Shown here in pieces: positions 40,601-49,488 of a stretch of DNA of 64,000 nucleotides (positions are counted from its first letter, which is position 1; each line of letters begins with the position of its first letter). Source of the stretch: Nocardiopsis alborubida (GTDB lineage Bacteria; Actinomycetota; Actinomycetes; Streptosporangiales; Streptosporangiaceae); NCBI RefSeq assembly GCF_012396365.1, contig NZ_JAAXPG010000001.1:186001-250000 (forward strand), written 5' to 3'. Below the pieces are notes generated by a model. That model ran no database searches. It saw nothing but the letters and a program-made list of their open reading frames with translations, and was not told the DNA's origin. Made by a program: the position numbers and the translations under genes.

Positions 40601-41311
40601 ATGACGAACACCAGCGCCCTGCGGATCGTGTGGATCTACCCCGACCTGCTGAGCACCTACGGGGACCAGGGCAACGTCCTGATCCTCAAGCGCCGCGCCG
40701 AGCTGCGCGGCATCCCCACCGAGATCGTGCACGTCCACTCCAGCGACTCCGTTCCCGAGCAGGGCGACATCTACCTGCTCGGCGGCGGCGAGGACCGGCC
40801 GCAGATCCTGGCCGCCGAGCGCCTGCGCGCCGACGGCGGCCTGGCCCGCGCCGCCGCCCGCGGCGCCTGCGTCTTCGCGGTGTGCGCCGGATACCAGATC
40901 ATCGGCGAGACCTACGGCGACGACGAGGCCAACCCGCTTCCCGGCGTGGGCATCATCGACATCCGCAGCGGCCGCGGCCAGACCCGCGCGGTCGGCGAGA
41001 TCGTCGCGGACGTGGACCCGGCCCTGGGCGTGGGACGGATCACCGGCTTCGAGAACCACCAGGGCCGCACGGCCATCGGCCCCTCGGCCCGGCCGCTGTC
41101 CACCACGGTGCGCGGCATCGGCAACGACGACCGCACCGAGGGCGCCTACCAGGGCCAGGTGCTGGGCACCTACCTGCACGGCCCGGCCCTGCCGCGCAAC
41201 CCGGAGCTGGCCGACCTCCTGCTGCGCTGGCGTGTGGGCCAGGTGGCCCCGCTCGCCCCCTCCTGGGGTGAGCGCCTGCACGACGAGCGCCTCGCCGCCG
41301 CCATGCGCTGA
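40601..41311 (+). CDS. gatD: Lipid II isoglutaminyl synthase, glutaminase subunit GatD
   Basis: 236 aa, class-I glutamine amidotransferase (CobB/CobQ-like). Nucleophile C95 in FAVCAGYQIIG and catalytic H193 in GTYLHGPAL; it supplies ammonia to MurT. ATG 40601 with AGGGAG upstream, 11 bp after murT, one operon. A hairpin terminator follows. Confidence 0.95.
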   Translation: MTNTSALRIVWIYPDLLSTYGDQGNVLILKRRAELRGIPTEIVHVHSSDSVPEQGDIYLLGGGEDRPQILAAERLRADGGLARAAARGACVFAVCAGYQIIGETYGDDEANPLPGVGIIDIRSGRGQTRAVGEIVADVDPALGVGRITGFENHQGRTAIGPSARPLSTTVRGIGNDDRTEGAYQGQVLGTYLHGPALPRNPELADLLLRWRVGQVAPLAPSWGERLHDERLAAAMR

Positions 41312-41321
41312 CACCGCGTCC

Positions 41322-41358
41322 CGAGGGGCCCGACGGGTACGTCCCGACGGGCCCCTCG
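41322..41358. terminator. Terminator after gatD
   Basis: Perfect 11-bp stem CGAGGGGCCCG / CGGGCCCCTCG around a 15-bp loop, 11 bp beyond the gatD stop. Confidence 0.7.
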
Positions 41359-41406
41359 CGTCCTCCCGTATGGAATGAACTCCGGGACGTGACCGCTGTT
41401 GTGTGT

Positions 41407-42327
41407 ATGAAGGCAATCGCACTACAGCAGTACGGATCGGTCGACGACCTCGCCCTGGTGGACCTTCCCGACCCGAAGGTCGCCCCGAGCGAGGTCCTCA
41501 TCCGGGTACGGGCCGCGGGGGTCAACCCGGTGGACTGGAAGCTCGCGGCGGGCGGTTTGGACGCCCTCATCGAGGCGGACTTCCCGCTCGTCCCCGGCTG
41601 GGACGTCGCCGGTGTCGTCGAGGCGGTCGGACCCGACGCGCACGAGTACGAGGTCGGTGACGAGGTCTACGGCTACGCCCGCAAGGACTGGGCCAAGAAC
41701 GGCACCTACGCCGAGCTGGTGTCGGCCAGCGTGCGCATGCTCGCGCCCAAGCCGGAGTCGCTGAGCTGGCAGGAGACCGCCGGCGTCCCGCTGGCGGGCC
41801 TCACCGCCCTCCAGTCACTCGAACGGGCGGGGGTCAGCTCCGGTGACACGGTGCTCGTCCACGCCGCGGCTGGCGGTGTCGGAGCGTTCGGCGTCCAGAT
41901 CGCCGTCGCCCGCGGCGCACGCGTCATCGGTACCGCCAGCGAGCGCAACCACGACTTCCTGCGCTCCCTGGGCGCCGAGCCCGTGGTCTACGGGGACGGC
42001 CTCGTCGACCGGGTCCGTGCCCTGGCACCGGAGGGCGTCGACGCGGTGCTCGACTTCGTCGGCGGGGGAGTGGCCGAGGAGTCACTGCCGCTGGCGGGCG
42101 GCCCCGCACGGATCGTGTCCATCGCCGACCCGAACGTCCAGGAGCTGGGCGGGCACTGGCTGTGGGTGCGCCCGGACTCCGAGGGCCTCGCCGAGCTGGC
42201 ACGCCTGGCCGACGACGGCAGACTCACCGTGCACGTGGACCGCGAGTTCCCGCTGTCCGAGGCGGCCGAGGCCTGGCGCCTGAGCCAGGCCGGACGCACC
42301 CGGGGAAAGATCGTCCTCACCGTCTGA
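41407..42327 (+). CDS. NADP-dependent zinc-free alcohol dehydrogenase / quinone oxidoreductase family
   Basis: 306 aa, MDR superfamily. N-terminal GroES-like domain (MKAIALQQYGSVDDLALVDL; RAAGVNPVDWKLAAGG) and Rossmann domain with VLVHAAAGGVGAFGVQIA, the quinone-oxidoreductase AxxGxxG nucleotide loop. No zinc-binding cysteines are present. Start ATG 41407; GTG 41389 in frame is possible. Bounded by terminators on both sides, so monocistronic. Confidence 0.9.
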   Translation: MKAIALQQYGSVDDLALVDLPDPKVAPSEVLIRVRAAGVNPVDWKLAAGGLDALIEADFPLVPGWDVAGVVEAVGPDAHEYEVGDEVYGYARKDWAKNGTYAELVSASVRMLAPKPESLSWQETAGVPLAGLTALQSLERAGVSSGDTVLVHAAAGGVGAFGVQIAVARGARVIGTASERNHDFLRSLGAEPVVYGDGLVDRVRALAPEGVDAVLDFVGGGVAEESLPLAGGPARIVSIADPNVQELGGHWLWVRPDSEGLAELARLADDGRLTVHVDREFPLSEAAEAWRLSQAGRTRGKIVLTV

Positions 42328-42345
42328 TCGGCCCCGATCCGCCCG

Positions 42346-42374
42346 AGGGGCCCGGCCGCACCGGCCGGGCCCCT
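42346..42374. terminator. Terminator after the oxidoreductase gene
   Basis: Perfect 13-bp stem AGGGGCCCGGCCG / CGGCCGGGCCCCT with a CAC loop, 18 bp after the stop. Confidence 0.75.
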
Positions 42375-42507
42375 GTCGTCAGCGACATCTCCGCTTTCAG
42401 CCGGGGGCGAGACCAGGAAGGCGCTGGCCGGGCGGGGCCATCTGGCCCCACCAGGCAGAAGGCGCCCCGGAGCGGAATGAACCGCGCGTGCCGTGCGTCA
42501 CACCAGC

Positions 42508-43257
42508 ATGAGCACCAGCGGCCGTCACCCACCACCGTCCAGAGGGCCCGGCTCCGTCGTACGGGCCCTGGCCGCACCCGTCGCCGTCCTCCTGGCCGGA
42601 GCCGGGTGCGTCGCCACCGTGGTCTCGTTGGAGAGCGCCCCGCTCCCCGAGGCCCGGTTGGTCCTGGAAGAGCCGGAACCCGGGCCCGGCACCGCCCAGG
42701 AGCCCGCCACACCGGATCCATCGGCGCCGGACCCCCCGGCACCGGGTCCCGCCACGCCGAACCCGGCCCCACCGGACCCTTCCGCACCTGACCCCACCGC
42801 GCCCGAACCCGGGCCCGGGCAGGAGGAACCGCCCGCGGGCGAGGCGGACCCCGACCCGCAGTCGGTACCGCCGGAGTCCTACAACGGGGCCTCCGCCGTC
42901 TTCGACACCTTCCTGGTGGAGGTGGAGGCGGCCTACACCGACACCACCGTCACCGACGGGATGGGGTCGTCCACCACCGCGCCCCCGGACTCCGAGTTCC
43001 ACGTCTACCGGCTCGACGTCACCAACCAGGGATCCGCGCCCGCGGTCTTCGACAGCTACGGGACCATCGGCGTGACCACCGAGGGCCTGGAGTACGCCAA
43101 CGACGTCGACGCCGAGATCGTCGTGGCGTGGGACTACTTCTGGGACGAGATCAACCCGGGGGAGAGCGTCACCACCCACATCCTGTTCCTGGCGCCGACC
43201 GGGACCGAGTTCGCCGAGGTCCACATCGGCGGACGCGGCCTCCTCGAACCCGCCTAA
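42508..43257 (+). CDS. DUF4352-like lipoprotein with proline-rich linker
   Basis: 249 aa. The signal peptide ends in a lipobox-like AVLLAGAGC; residues about 55-115 are a Pro/Ala/Asp-rich linker built of short PDPSAPDP-type repeats, presumably spanning the wall. The C-terminal beta domain (VFDTFLVEVEAAYTDTTVTDG...FHVYRLDVTNQGSAPAVFDSYG) resembles the immunoglobulin-like DUF4352. Extracellular; function unknown. ATG 42508 chosen over GTG 42493. It meets ygfZ tail-to-tail with a 4-bp overlap. Confidence 0.72.
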   Translation: MSTSGRHPPPSRGPGSVVRALAAPVAVLLAGAGCVATVVSLESAPLPEARLVLEEPEPGPGTAQEPATPDPSAPDPPAPGPATPNPAPPDPSAPDPTAPEPGPGQEEPPAGEADPDPQSVPPESYNGASAVFDTFLVEVEAAYTDTTVTDGMGSSTTAPPDSEFHVYRLDVTNQGSAPAVFDSYGTIGVTTEGLEYANDVDAEIVVAWDYFWDEINPGESVTTHILFLAPTGTEFAEVHIGGRGLLEPA

Positions 43258-44276
43258 CGCGGACGGCGGCGCAGCTCGATCTTGGCGTTGGCGCCCGTGT
43301 CGGGGTCCACCACGACCTCCTGCCCGGCGGCGATGCCGTCCACCACCAGGTCGGCGTCGGTGGGAGCCGCGCGCTTGACCACGCCCAGGGCGATCGGCCC
43401 CAGCTCGTGGTGGCGGGCCGACGTGCCCACCCGGCCCACGGAGCGCCCGTCCAGCTCGATGGAGGCACCCACCTCCGGCAGGCGCTCGGCGGTGCCGTCC
43501 AGGTGCAGCATGATCAGTCGCCGCGGCGGACGGCCCAGGTTGTGCACCCGCGCCACCGTCTCCTGACCCGGGTAGCAGCCCTTCTCCAGGTGCACCGCGC
43601 GGCCCACCCAGTCCACCTCGTGCGGGATGGTGCGCTCGTCGGTGTCCAGTCCCGCGCGCACCCGGTGCTCCGCGATCCGGTTCGCCTCGTGGGCCCACAT
43701 GCCCGCCGGGCGCACCCCGGCCGCCGTGAGCGCCTCGGCGGCCCCGACGAGCCGTTCGGCGGGCAGGAACAGGTCGGTCTCGCCCTCGGCCGCGCGCACG
43801 GGCACGTCACCGAGCGACGCGGCCTCCACGGCCTTGGCGCGGTCCGGGCCGAGCACGCTCAGCACCGCGTGGGAACCGCTCAGGTCCTCCACCTCGACAC
43901 GCAGCATGAACCGCATCGAGTCGAGGAACCCCGCCAGCTCCGCGCCGCCCTCCGGCTCGGTGTGGATCCAGGTGGCCTCGCCGTCGTCCACCAGCGACAG
44001 GTGGTGCCGCAGGTGCCCCTTGGTGTCCAGGACCAGCGCCTCGGTGGCGGTCCCCGGGGCCAGGCCCCGGGTCAGCTGGCTGGTGAGGTCGTTGAGCCAG
44101 CCCAGGCGGTCGGGGCCGGTCACCCGCACCACGCCCCGGTTGCTCCGGTCGACCCACGCGCTCGAACGTTCGATGGCGCGTCCCTCGTGCGCGGGGTCGC
44201 CGTAGTGCGCGGCGACTCCGGCGTCGGGGGACTCGGCGCTCACGGCGCCCGGTGTGCTCAGCAGCGGCGAAGTCAT
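43254..44276 (-). CDS. ygfZ: Folate-binding protein YgfZ / GcvT-like
   Basis: 340 aa, tetrahydrofolate-binding protein supporting Fe-S cluster assembly or repair. The family motif KGCYPGQETVAR is present, with R-V-H-N-L-G-R following, and GcvT-like N-terminal strands (VVRVTGPDRLGWLNDLTSQL). ATG 44276. A nitrobindin-like gene lies upstream on the same strand, 315 bp away. Confidence 0.9.
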   Translation of the reverse strand: MTSPLLSTPGAVSAESPDAGVAAHYGDPAHEGRAIERSSAWVDRSNRGVVRVTGPDRLGWLNDLTSQLTRGLAPGTATEALVLDTKGHLRHHLSLVDDGEATWIHTEPEGGAELAGFLDSMRFMLRVEVEDLSGSHAVLSVLGPDRAKAVEAASLGDVPVRAAEGETDLFLPAERLVGAAEALTAAGVRPAGMWAHEANRIAEHRVRAGLDTDERTIPHEVDWVGRAVHLEKGCYPGQETVARVHNLGRPPRRLIMLHLDGTAERLPEVGASIELDGRSVGRVGTSARHHELGPIALGVVKRAAPTDADLVVDGIAAGQEVVVDPDTGANAKIELRRRPR

Positions 44277-44352
44277 ACCGCCGAGACTAGTCGCCCCGCC
44301 AAGAGGTCGGAAACGCCGTCCCCACCTGCGGTTTCGCGCACAGAAAAAACAT

Positions 44353-44382
44353 TTGCCCCGCCTCCGGCACGGGACGTAGTGT
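44353..44382 (+). promoter_or_regulatory. Promoter of the 12-residue peptide gene
   Basis: TTGCCC (44353-44358) and TAGTGT (44377-44382) with an 18-bp spacer. A hairpin CCTCCGGCAC / GTGTCGGAGG overlaps the -10 region. Transcription would start near 44390, just ahead of the strong ribosome site. Confidence 0.45.
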
Positions 44383-44415
44383 CGGAGGCACGCAAGAAAG
44401 GAGGTGGTCCAAGAG

Positions 44416-44454
44416 ATGGTTGATCTTAGGACTGGCGAGGTGGCCGTCCGCTAG
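44416..44454 (+). CDS. Putative 12-residue peptide MVDLRTGEVAVR
   Basis: A 13-codon frame between two minus-strand genes. It is preceded by AAGAAAGGAGGTGGTCC (44393-44409), one of the longest possible matches to the 3' end of 16S rRNA (one mismatch). A promoter-like pair lies 33 bp further upstream. Nothing on the plus strand follows for about 880 bp, so it is not an obvious attenuator. It could be a genuine micro-protein, or part of a small RNA that uses the extended anti-SD match. Confidence 0.45.
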   Translation: MVDLRTGEVAVR

Positions 44455-44591
44455 GACGACGCTCGCGTTCGCGCGACGTCGTTCGCAGCGAATCCCAGAC
44501 GGACACCCGGACCCCGGGCCGCCGGAACTCGTCCGACCGGCCCCGCCCCAGCGGCGGGAGCAGCCCGGGGTCTGCCCGTGCCCGGGCCCGG

Positions 44592-45128
44592 CTACTTCGC
44601 GCCGACCCTCTTGAGCTGTGCCGACATGTACGAGCGCAGACTGTGGCCGCGCGCGGCCAGGTCCCAGGCGTATCCCAGCGTCTCCCGGTTGTCGCCGAAC
44701 AGGCCGTACAGCCGGTGCGAGGCGGTCGCGTCGATCCCGGTCTCGGTGTGCACCACCGCGTCGGTGGACATCTCCACCCGGTTCGCGAACACGTTGCCCA
44801 GGTACACCTCGTTGAAGCCCTCGGGGTGCGCGATCAGCACCTCCAGGTGCACGACGGGCTCGCCCTCCTCGGGCTCCGCGCCCGTCTCGGGCCGCACCCG
44901 CCAGTACCCCGACTCCTCGGTGACCAGCTCACCGCGGGTGCCCTCCGGGGTCATCCGCCAGGCCCTGCTGGTGAAGGTCAGGTAGGGCAGGCCCGCGTTG
45001 TGCGCGAACTCGATCTCCTGGCCGAACTGGAACTCCTCCACGTCGGCGTAGCCGGCGACGCCCACGCCCTCCCAACGGCCGAGCAGGAAGGACAGTTTCG
45101 CCAGATCGGGGTGTACGTCAGCGTCCAT
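44592..45128 (-). CDS. Nitrobindin-like FABP family protein
   Basis: 178 aa beta-barrel protein. N-terminal GRWEGVGVAGY is the GxWxGxG signature; family members bind ferric haem and isomerise peroxynitrite. In nitrobindins a C-terminal His coordinates haem; here the matching segment reads LRSYMSAQLKRVG, with no His at the place I would expect, so haem binding is uncertain. ATG 45128. Confidence 0.83.
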   Translation of the reverse strand: MDADVHPDLAKLSFLLGRWEGVGVAGYADVEEFQFGQEIEFAHNAGLPYLTFTSRAWRMTPEGTRGELVTEESGYWRVRPETGAEPEEGEPVVHLEVLIAHPEGFNEVYLGNVFANRVEMSTDAVVHTETGIDATASHRLYGLFGDNRETLGYAWDLAARGHSLRSYMSAQLKRVGAK

Positions 45129-45337
45129 ATCCCCAGAGCGTAGCGGCGGCTGGAGGCGGCGGTGACCGCCGACGGCGCACCGTGGCGACCGCCACTCCCC
45201 GGCCCCGGTCTGGACATGCCCAATTGGCCCCGCTTTCCCGGAGAACTGGTAAAGATTGTCAGCAGCGCGGTGCGGCCACGGGGCGTGTTCTGCCGACCGC
45301 GCCTAGACCTCCGACGCGTTTTCCAAAGGGGCGGCCT

Positions 45338-46111
45338 GTGTTACTGGTGATCGGTTCGGCGCTGCTCGTGGCCGCGGTGGTCCTCCTCCCCCTGACCGTG
45401 ATCGCCCTGCGGCGCTGGCTGCGCCAGCGGGGACTGGCCCAGCTGCGCCCGGGCGTGCTGGCGGCCAACGAGGGGCAGCGCGTCACGCTCACCGGCGTCG
45501 CGGCCCCCGGTCCCGACGGCCCCCTCTCCTCCGGTCTGGCCGGTGCCGAGTGCGTCTGGCACGGCCACGAGGTGCTGCGCCACTACTGGCCCCTCAACCG
45601 CGACCCGGTCGAGGGCGCGGTCCGCGAACGGGCCTGCGACTCCATCGCCGACTACGGTTCCGAGGACCTGTTCGGCATCGTCGCCGAGGGCCGCCCCGGC
45701 GACGGCAACCGGATCTTCGTCGACCCGGGCGACACCGAGCCGCGGGGCGCCGAGTTGTGTCTCAAGCGCGTGGTGGGCCGCCCGCAGCCGGGTGTGGCCT
45801 CACCCGCGGACGACCTGCTGCCCCGCGTGCGCGGCCGCATCTCGGGAGTCTTCCGGGGCGAGACCATCGAGTTCGAGTACCGGGAGTGGGTGATCCGGCC
45901 GGGCGCACGCATCCGCGTCACGGGCCGGGTCCAGGTGCGCGAGGGCCGCGTGGTCCTGGCCGCCTCCGAGGACGGAGCGCTCAGCATCGAGCACGGTGTG
46001 GACGACCAGCCGGTGCGGATCTCCCCGCGCCGCACCGAGGCCCTGGTGCTCACCGTCGCCCTCGCGGTCTGCTCGATCGCGGGCGCGGTGCTGACCGCGG
46101 CCGCGCTCTGA
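45338..46111 (+). CDS. GIDE-domain membrane protein
   Basis: 257 aa: an N-terminal helix (LLVIGSALLVAAVVLLPLTVIAL), a beta-rich domain of the GIDE/E3-ligase-like family (TLTGVAAPGPDGPLSSGLAGAECVWHGHEVL...RIRVTGRVQV) and a C-terminal helix (ALVLTVALAVCSIAGAVLTAAAL). No RING finger is present, as in other bacterial homologues. GTG 45338 with AAAGGGG upstream. The dsrE-like gene follows after 14 bp. Confidence 0.8.
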   Translation: MLLVIGSALLVAAVVLLPLTVIALRRWLRQRGLAQLRPGVLAANEGQRVTLTGVAAPGPDGPLSSGLAGAECVWHGHEVLRHYWPLNRDPVEGAVRERACDSIADYGSEDLFGIVAEGRPGDGNRIFVDPGDTEPRGAELCLKRVVGRPQPGVASPADDLLPRVRGRISGVFRGETIEFEYREWVIRPGARIRVTGRVQVREGRVVLAASEDGALSIEHGVDDQPVRISPRRTEALVLTVALAVCSIAGAVLTAAAL

Positions 46112-46125
46112 GTAGGCTGGCGGGC

Positions 46126-46488
46126 ATGTCTCGTTCCTTGGTGATCAAGGTCACCGCCGGGGAGGACGATCCCGAGCGGTGCAACCAGGCGTTCACGGTG
46201 GCCGCCGCCGCCCTGGCCAGCGGCGTCGGGGTCTCCCTCTGGCTGACCGGTGAGTCGGCGTGGTTCGCGGTCCCCGGTCGTGCCGAGCGGTTCTCCCTCC
46301 CGCACACCGCCCCCCTCAAGGACCTGCTCGACGCGGTGCTCGCCGCGGGTCGGGTGACGGTGTGCACCCAGTGCGCCGCCCGACGCGACCTGACCGGGGA
46401 CGACCTGATCGAGGGCGTGCGCATCGCCGGGGCGCCGTCCTTCGTCGAGGAGGCCGTCCAGGAGGGCGCGCAGGCCCTCGTCTACTGA
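46126..46488 (+). CDS. DsrE-family protein
   Basis: 120 aa, DsrE/YchN fold: LVIKVTAGEDDPERCNQAFTVAAAALASGVGVSLWLTG. Cysteines in VTVCTQCAARR resemble the sulfur-carrier Cys of DsrE/TusD-type proteins. In operon with the GIDE-domain gene. A sulfur-relay role is plausible, not proven. Confidence 0.85.
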   Translation: MSRSLVIKVTAGEDDPERCNQAFTVAAAALASGVGVSLWLTGESAWFAVPGRAERFSLPHTAPLKDLLDAVLAAGRVTVCTQCAARRDLTGDDLIEGVRIAGAPSFVEEAVQEGAQALVY

Positions 46489-46646
46489 GGCGTCCGGCGT
46501 CGTCCACAGGCCGCGACCGGCTCTGCGCGAATCCCGTGCACGGCCCCGGCCTGGCAGAGGGGGAGGCCCGGCCTCCGCCCGCCTCGGCATGCCCCGCGCT
46601 GCCGGGCCCCGGACCCCGGCATCCCCGCCCGACCCCGGACAGCGGT

Positions 46647-46677
46647 GTGCCCGCACCACCGACGGTGGCGCGGGCAC
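46647..46677. terminator. Terminator between dsrE-like gene and gpmA
   Basis: 15-bp stem GTGCCCGCACCACCG / CGGTGGCGCGGGCAC with one mismatch and a one-base loop, between convergent genes. Confidence 0.65.
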
Positions 46678-46702
46678 AAGAGCGGAGGGGAGCTTCGGCG
46701 TC

Positions 46703-47449
46703 CTACTTCTTGCCCTGGTTGGCGACGGCCTCGATGGCGGACTTGGCCGCCTCCGGGTCGAGGTAGGTGCCGCCGGGGTTGGTCGGCTTGAACTGGTCGT
46801 CCAGGTCGTAGCGCAGCGGGATGCCCGTCGGGATGTTCAGTCCGGCGATGTCGGCGTCGCTGACGCCGTCCAGGTGCTTGACCAGCGCGCGCAGCGAGTT
46901 GCCGTGCGCGGCGACCAGCACCGCCTTGCCCGCGGCCAGGTCCGGCACGATCGAGTCGTACCAGTACGGCAGGGCGCGCTCCAGCACGTCCTTGAGGCAC
47001 TCGGTGCGCGGCAGCAGCTCCGGCGGCAGTTCGCCGTAGCGGACGTCACCGGCCTGCGAGTAGGTGTCGCCGTCCGCGATGGGCGGCGGCGGGGTGTCGT
47101 AGGAGCGGCGCCAGATCATGAACTGCTCTTCGCCGTACTCCTCGCGCGTCTGCGCCTTGTCCTTGCCCTGCAGGGCGCCGTAGTGGCGCTCGTTGAGGCG
47201 CCAGGTGCGCTCGACCGGCAGCCAGTGCAGGTCGGCGGTCTCCAGGGCGAGGTTCGCGGTGCGGATCGCACGCTTGAGCAGGGAGGTGTAGACCACGTCC
47301 GGCCGTACGCCGGCCTCCTTGAGCAGCTCGCCGCCCCTGCGGGCCTCCTCCTCACCCGTCGCGGACAGGTCCACGTCCACCCATCCGGTGAACAGGCCCT
47401 TCGCGTTCCAGACGCTCTCACCGTGTCGCAGCAGTACCAGAGTTCCCAT
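46703..47449 (-). CDS. gpmA: 2,3-bisphosphoglycerate-dependent phosphoglycerate mutase
   Basis: 248 aa glycolytic mutase interconverting 3- and 2-phosphoglycerate. Catalytic His in [12 protein letters not shown], partner His in [19 protein letters not shown], substrate loop [15 protein letters not shown] 47449. Follows ybjN-like and mshA genes on the same strand, 80 bp away. Confidence 0.95.
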   Translation of the reverse strand: MGTLVLLRHGESVWNAKGLFTGWVDVDLSATGEEEARRGGELLKEAGVRPDVVYTSLLKRAIRTANLALETADLHWLPVERTWRLNERHYGALQGKDKAQTREEYGEEQFMIWRRSYDTPPPPIADGDTYSQAGDVRYGELPPELLPRTECLKDVLERALPYWYDSIVPDLAAGKAVLVAAHGNSLRALVKHLDGVSDADIAGLNIPTGIPLRYDLDDQFKPTNPGGTYLDPEAAKSAIEAVANQGKK

Positions 47450-47529
47450 GGGGGCAAGCCTAGCCACCCGGGTGCCGCGCTCGGGCGTCCGCCCGCCCGC
47501 TTGCGGGGTGCGGACGGGACCGAGGCGGC

Positions 47530-48084
47530 CTACCCCTCGTCCCGGGGCTCGACCAGGTGCGCGAACGCCCGAAGGTTGCGCATGTCGTGGCCGCGCTCGG
47601 CGCGCCAGCGCCACTCCTTGCGGATGGCCGACGCGAACCCGCGCTCCAGCGCGCCGTTGAAGTTCTCGTCCGAGTAGGTGAGCACGCATCCCAGCAGCCG
47701 GTCGACCTCGTCCGGGGTGACGCCCTCCAGCGGCAGGCGGCCGCGGACGTAGACGTCGCCGGCCTCGTCCGCGACGAAGGCCATCCCGTACATGTCGGCG
47801 CTGCGGCGCATCAGCCACAGGTAGAAGTCGGCGTGGTTCTCGTCGGGCTGGCGGCAGAAGAACGACGTCAGGGTGAGGCTGTGCGGCCCCACCTCCAGCC
47901 ACACCAGGGTCTTGAGCTTGGCCTTCCCCGGCAGCGTGACCAGGAACGACCCCTCGCGGGGGCGCTCCACCTCCAGCCCGGCCTCCGCCACGGCCGAGGA
48001 GATCGCCTTGGCCGCGGCGTCGCGGGCGGCGTTCCTGTCCACAGCGTCCCTGTCCACCTCGTACGTCCCCTCCTCCTCGGTCAC
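47530..48084 (-). CDS. YbjN-domain protein
   Basis: 184 aa, soluble YbjN (DUF1790-type) fold related to type III secretion chaperones: [22 protein letters not shown] and [26 protein letters not shown] 48084 overlaps the mshA stop by 4 bp. The mshA-ybjN-gpmA order is conserved in actinomycetes; function unknown. Confidence 0.85.
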   Translation of the reverse strand: MTEEEGTYEVDRDAVDRNAARDAAAKAISSAVAEAGLEVERPREGSFLVTLPGKAKLKTLVWLEVGPHSLTLTSFFCRQPDENHADFYLWLMRRSADMYGMAFVADEAGDVYVRGRLPLEGVTPDEVDRLLGCVLTYSDENFNGALERGFASAIRKEWRWRAERGHDMRNLRAFAHLVEPRDEG

Positions 48085-49379
48085 CGGCACGCCGCCAGGG
48101 GCAGCTCGCGGGGGGCGGTGCTCGCCCGGTACACGTCCAGCAGTTCGTCGACGGTCCGCGACCAGCCCAGGGTGGCGGCGTGCTCGGGTGCCGCCGTCGC
48201 CAGCTTGGCACGCCACGCCGGTTCGGCGATCATCCGGTGCAGCTCGGCCGCGTAGTCGTCCGGGTTGTGCCCCCGCACCAGGACCCCGGAGATCCCGTCC
48301 GCCACGGCCGTGGTCAGGCCGCCCACGCGCGCGGCCAGGACCGGGGTGCCGCACGCCTGCGACTCCACCGCCACCAGGCCGAACGACTCCGAGTAGGACG
48401 GCACCACGGTCACCGCGGCCGCGCGGTAGTAGTCGGCCAGCCGCTCGCGGCTCTGCGGAGGCTCGATCCGCACCACGTCCGCCACGCCCAGGGAGCGGGC
48501 CAGGTCGGTGAGCATCCCGGGCTCGCGCATCCCGCCGCCCGACAGGCCGCCGACCACACCCACCACCAGGCGCGAACGCAGCGAGGGGTCGCGCTCCAGC
48601 AGCGCGGCTGCGGCCCGGATGAGCACGTCGGGGGCCTTCAACCGCTGCACGCGCCCCACGAACAGCAGGAGTTCGGTACCCGCGGGCAGCCCGATCCGCG
48701 CCAGCGCGTCCCGGCGCGAACCGGGGCTGAACACCTCCAGGTCCACGCCCGGGGGGATGACGCTGATCTGGCCGTCGCGGGCGCCGTAGTGCTCCCGGAG
48801 CTGGCGGGCCTCGTCGTCGGTGTTGGCGATGAGCCGGTCGGCCTGGCGGACCAGCTGGTCCTCCCCGCGCAGCCGCGCCTCGGGCTCGGGGGCGTCACCT
48901 TCGGCCAGGGAGGCGTTCTTCACCCGTGCCATGGTGTGCATGGACTGCACCAGGGGCACGCCCCAGCGTCGGGCGGCCACCACACCGGCCTGGCCGGACA
49001 GCCAGTAGTGCCCGTGCACGAGGTCGTAGTGGTCGGGCTCGTTCTGCGCCTCGGCCCGCAGCATCCCGAAGATGAACGGACACAGGTGCTCGGCGAGGGC
49101 GGTCTTGTCCAGGTGGCCGTAGGGCCCGGCGGGCACGTGCCGCACGTTCACACCCGGGGCGAGTTCCACCACCGGGGGAAGGTCGGCCCGGGTCGCGCGG
49201 GTGAACACGTCCACGGCCACGCCGCGTTCGGCCATGCGCCGGGCCACCTCGACCACGTACACGTTCAGGCCTCCGGCGTCGCCGGTGCCGGGCTGGTCGA
49301 GCGGGGAGGTGTGCAGACTGACGGTCGCGACCCGGGACGGGACCGCCGTCTGCTCTCCCACGGGAACGATTCCAGACAC
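48081..49379 (-). CDS. mshA: D-inositol-3-phosphate glycosyltransferase MshA
   Basis: 432 aa GT4 glycosyltransferase that starts mycothiol biosynthesis by joining UDP-GlcNAc to inositol-3-phosphate. [24 protein letters not shown] at the N-terminus, [29 protein letters not shown] and the ExFGxxxxE motif in [17 protein letters not shown] 49379 chosen (AAGGGACC upstream), giving the usual length; the frame is open to 49439. Confidence 0.93.
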   Translation of the reverse strand: MSGIVPVGEQTAVPSRVATVSLHTSPLDQPGTGDAGGLNVYVVEVARRMAERGVAVDVFTRATRADLPPVVELAPGVNVRHVPAGPYGHLDKTALAEHLCPFIFGMLRAEAQNEPDHYDLVHGHYWLSGQAGVVAARRWGVPLVQSMHTMARVKNASLAEGDAPEPEARLRGEDQLVRQADRLIANTDDEARQLREHYGARDGQISVIPPGVDLEVFSPGSRRDALARIGLPAGTELLLFVGRVQRLKAPDVLIRAAAALLERDPSLRSRLVVGVVGGLSGGGMREPGMLTDLARSLGVADVVRIEPPQSRERLADYYRAAAVTVVPSYSESFGLVAVESQACGTPVLAARVGGLTTAVADGISGVLVRGHNPDDYAAELHRMIAEPAWRAKLATAAPEHAATLGWSRTVDELLDVYRASTAPRELPLAACR

Positions 49380-49488
49380 CGGAGGTCCCTTCAGGTCGTG
49401 TGCGCAGCCGCTGTCGTCAACAGCGACGAAGGTACACACTGTTCCCCGCTGGTCCGTGCGAGGGGGCCGGGTGTGCGCACCGCGTGAC

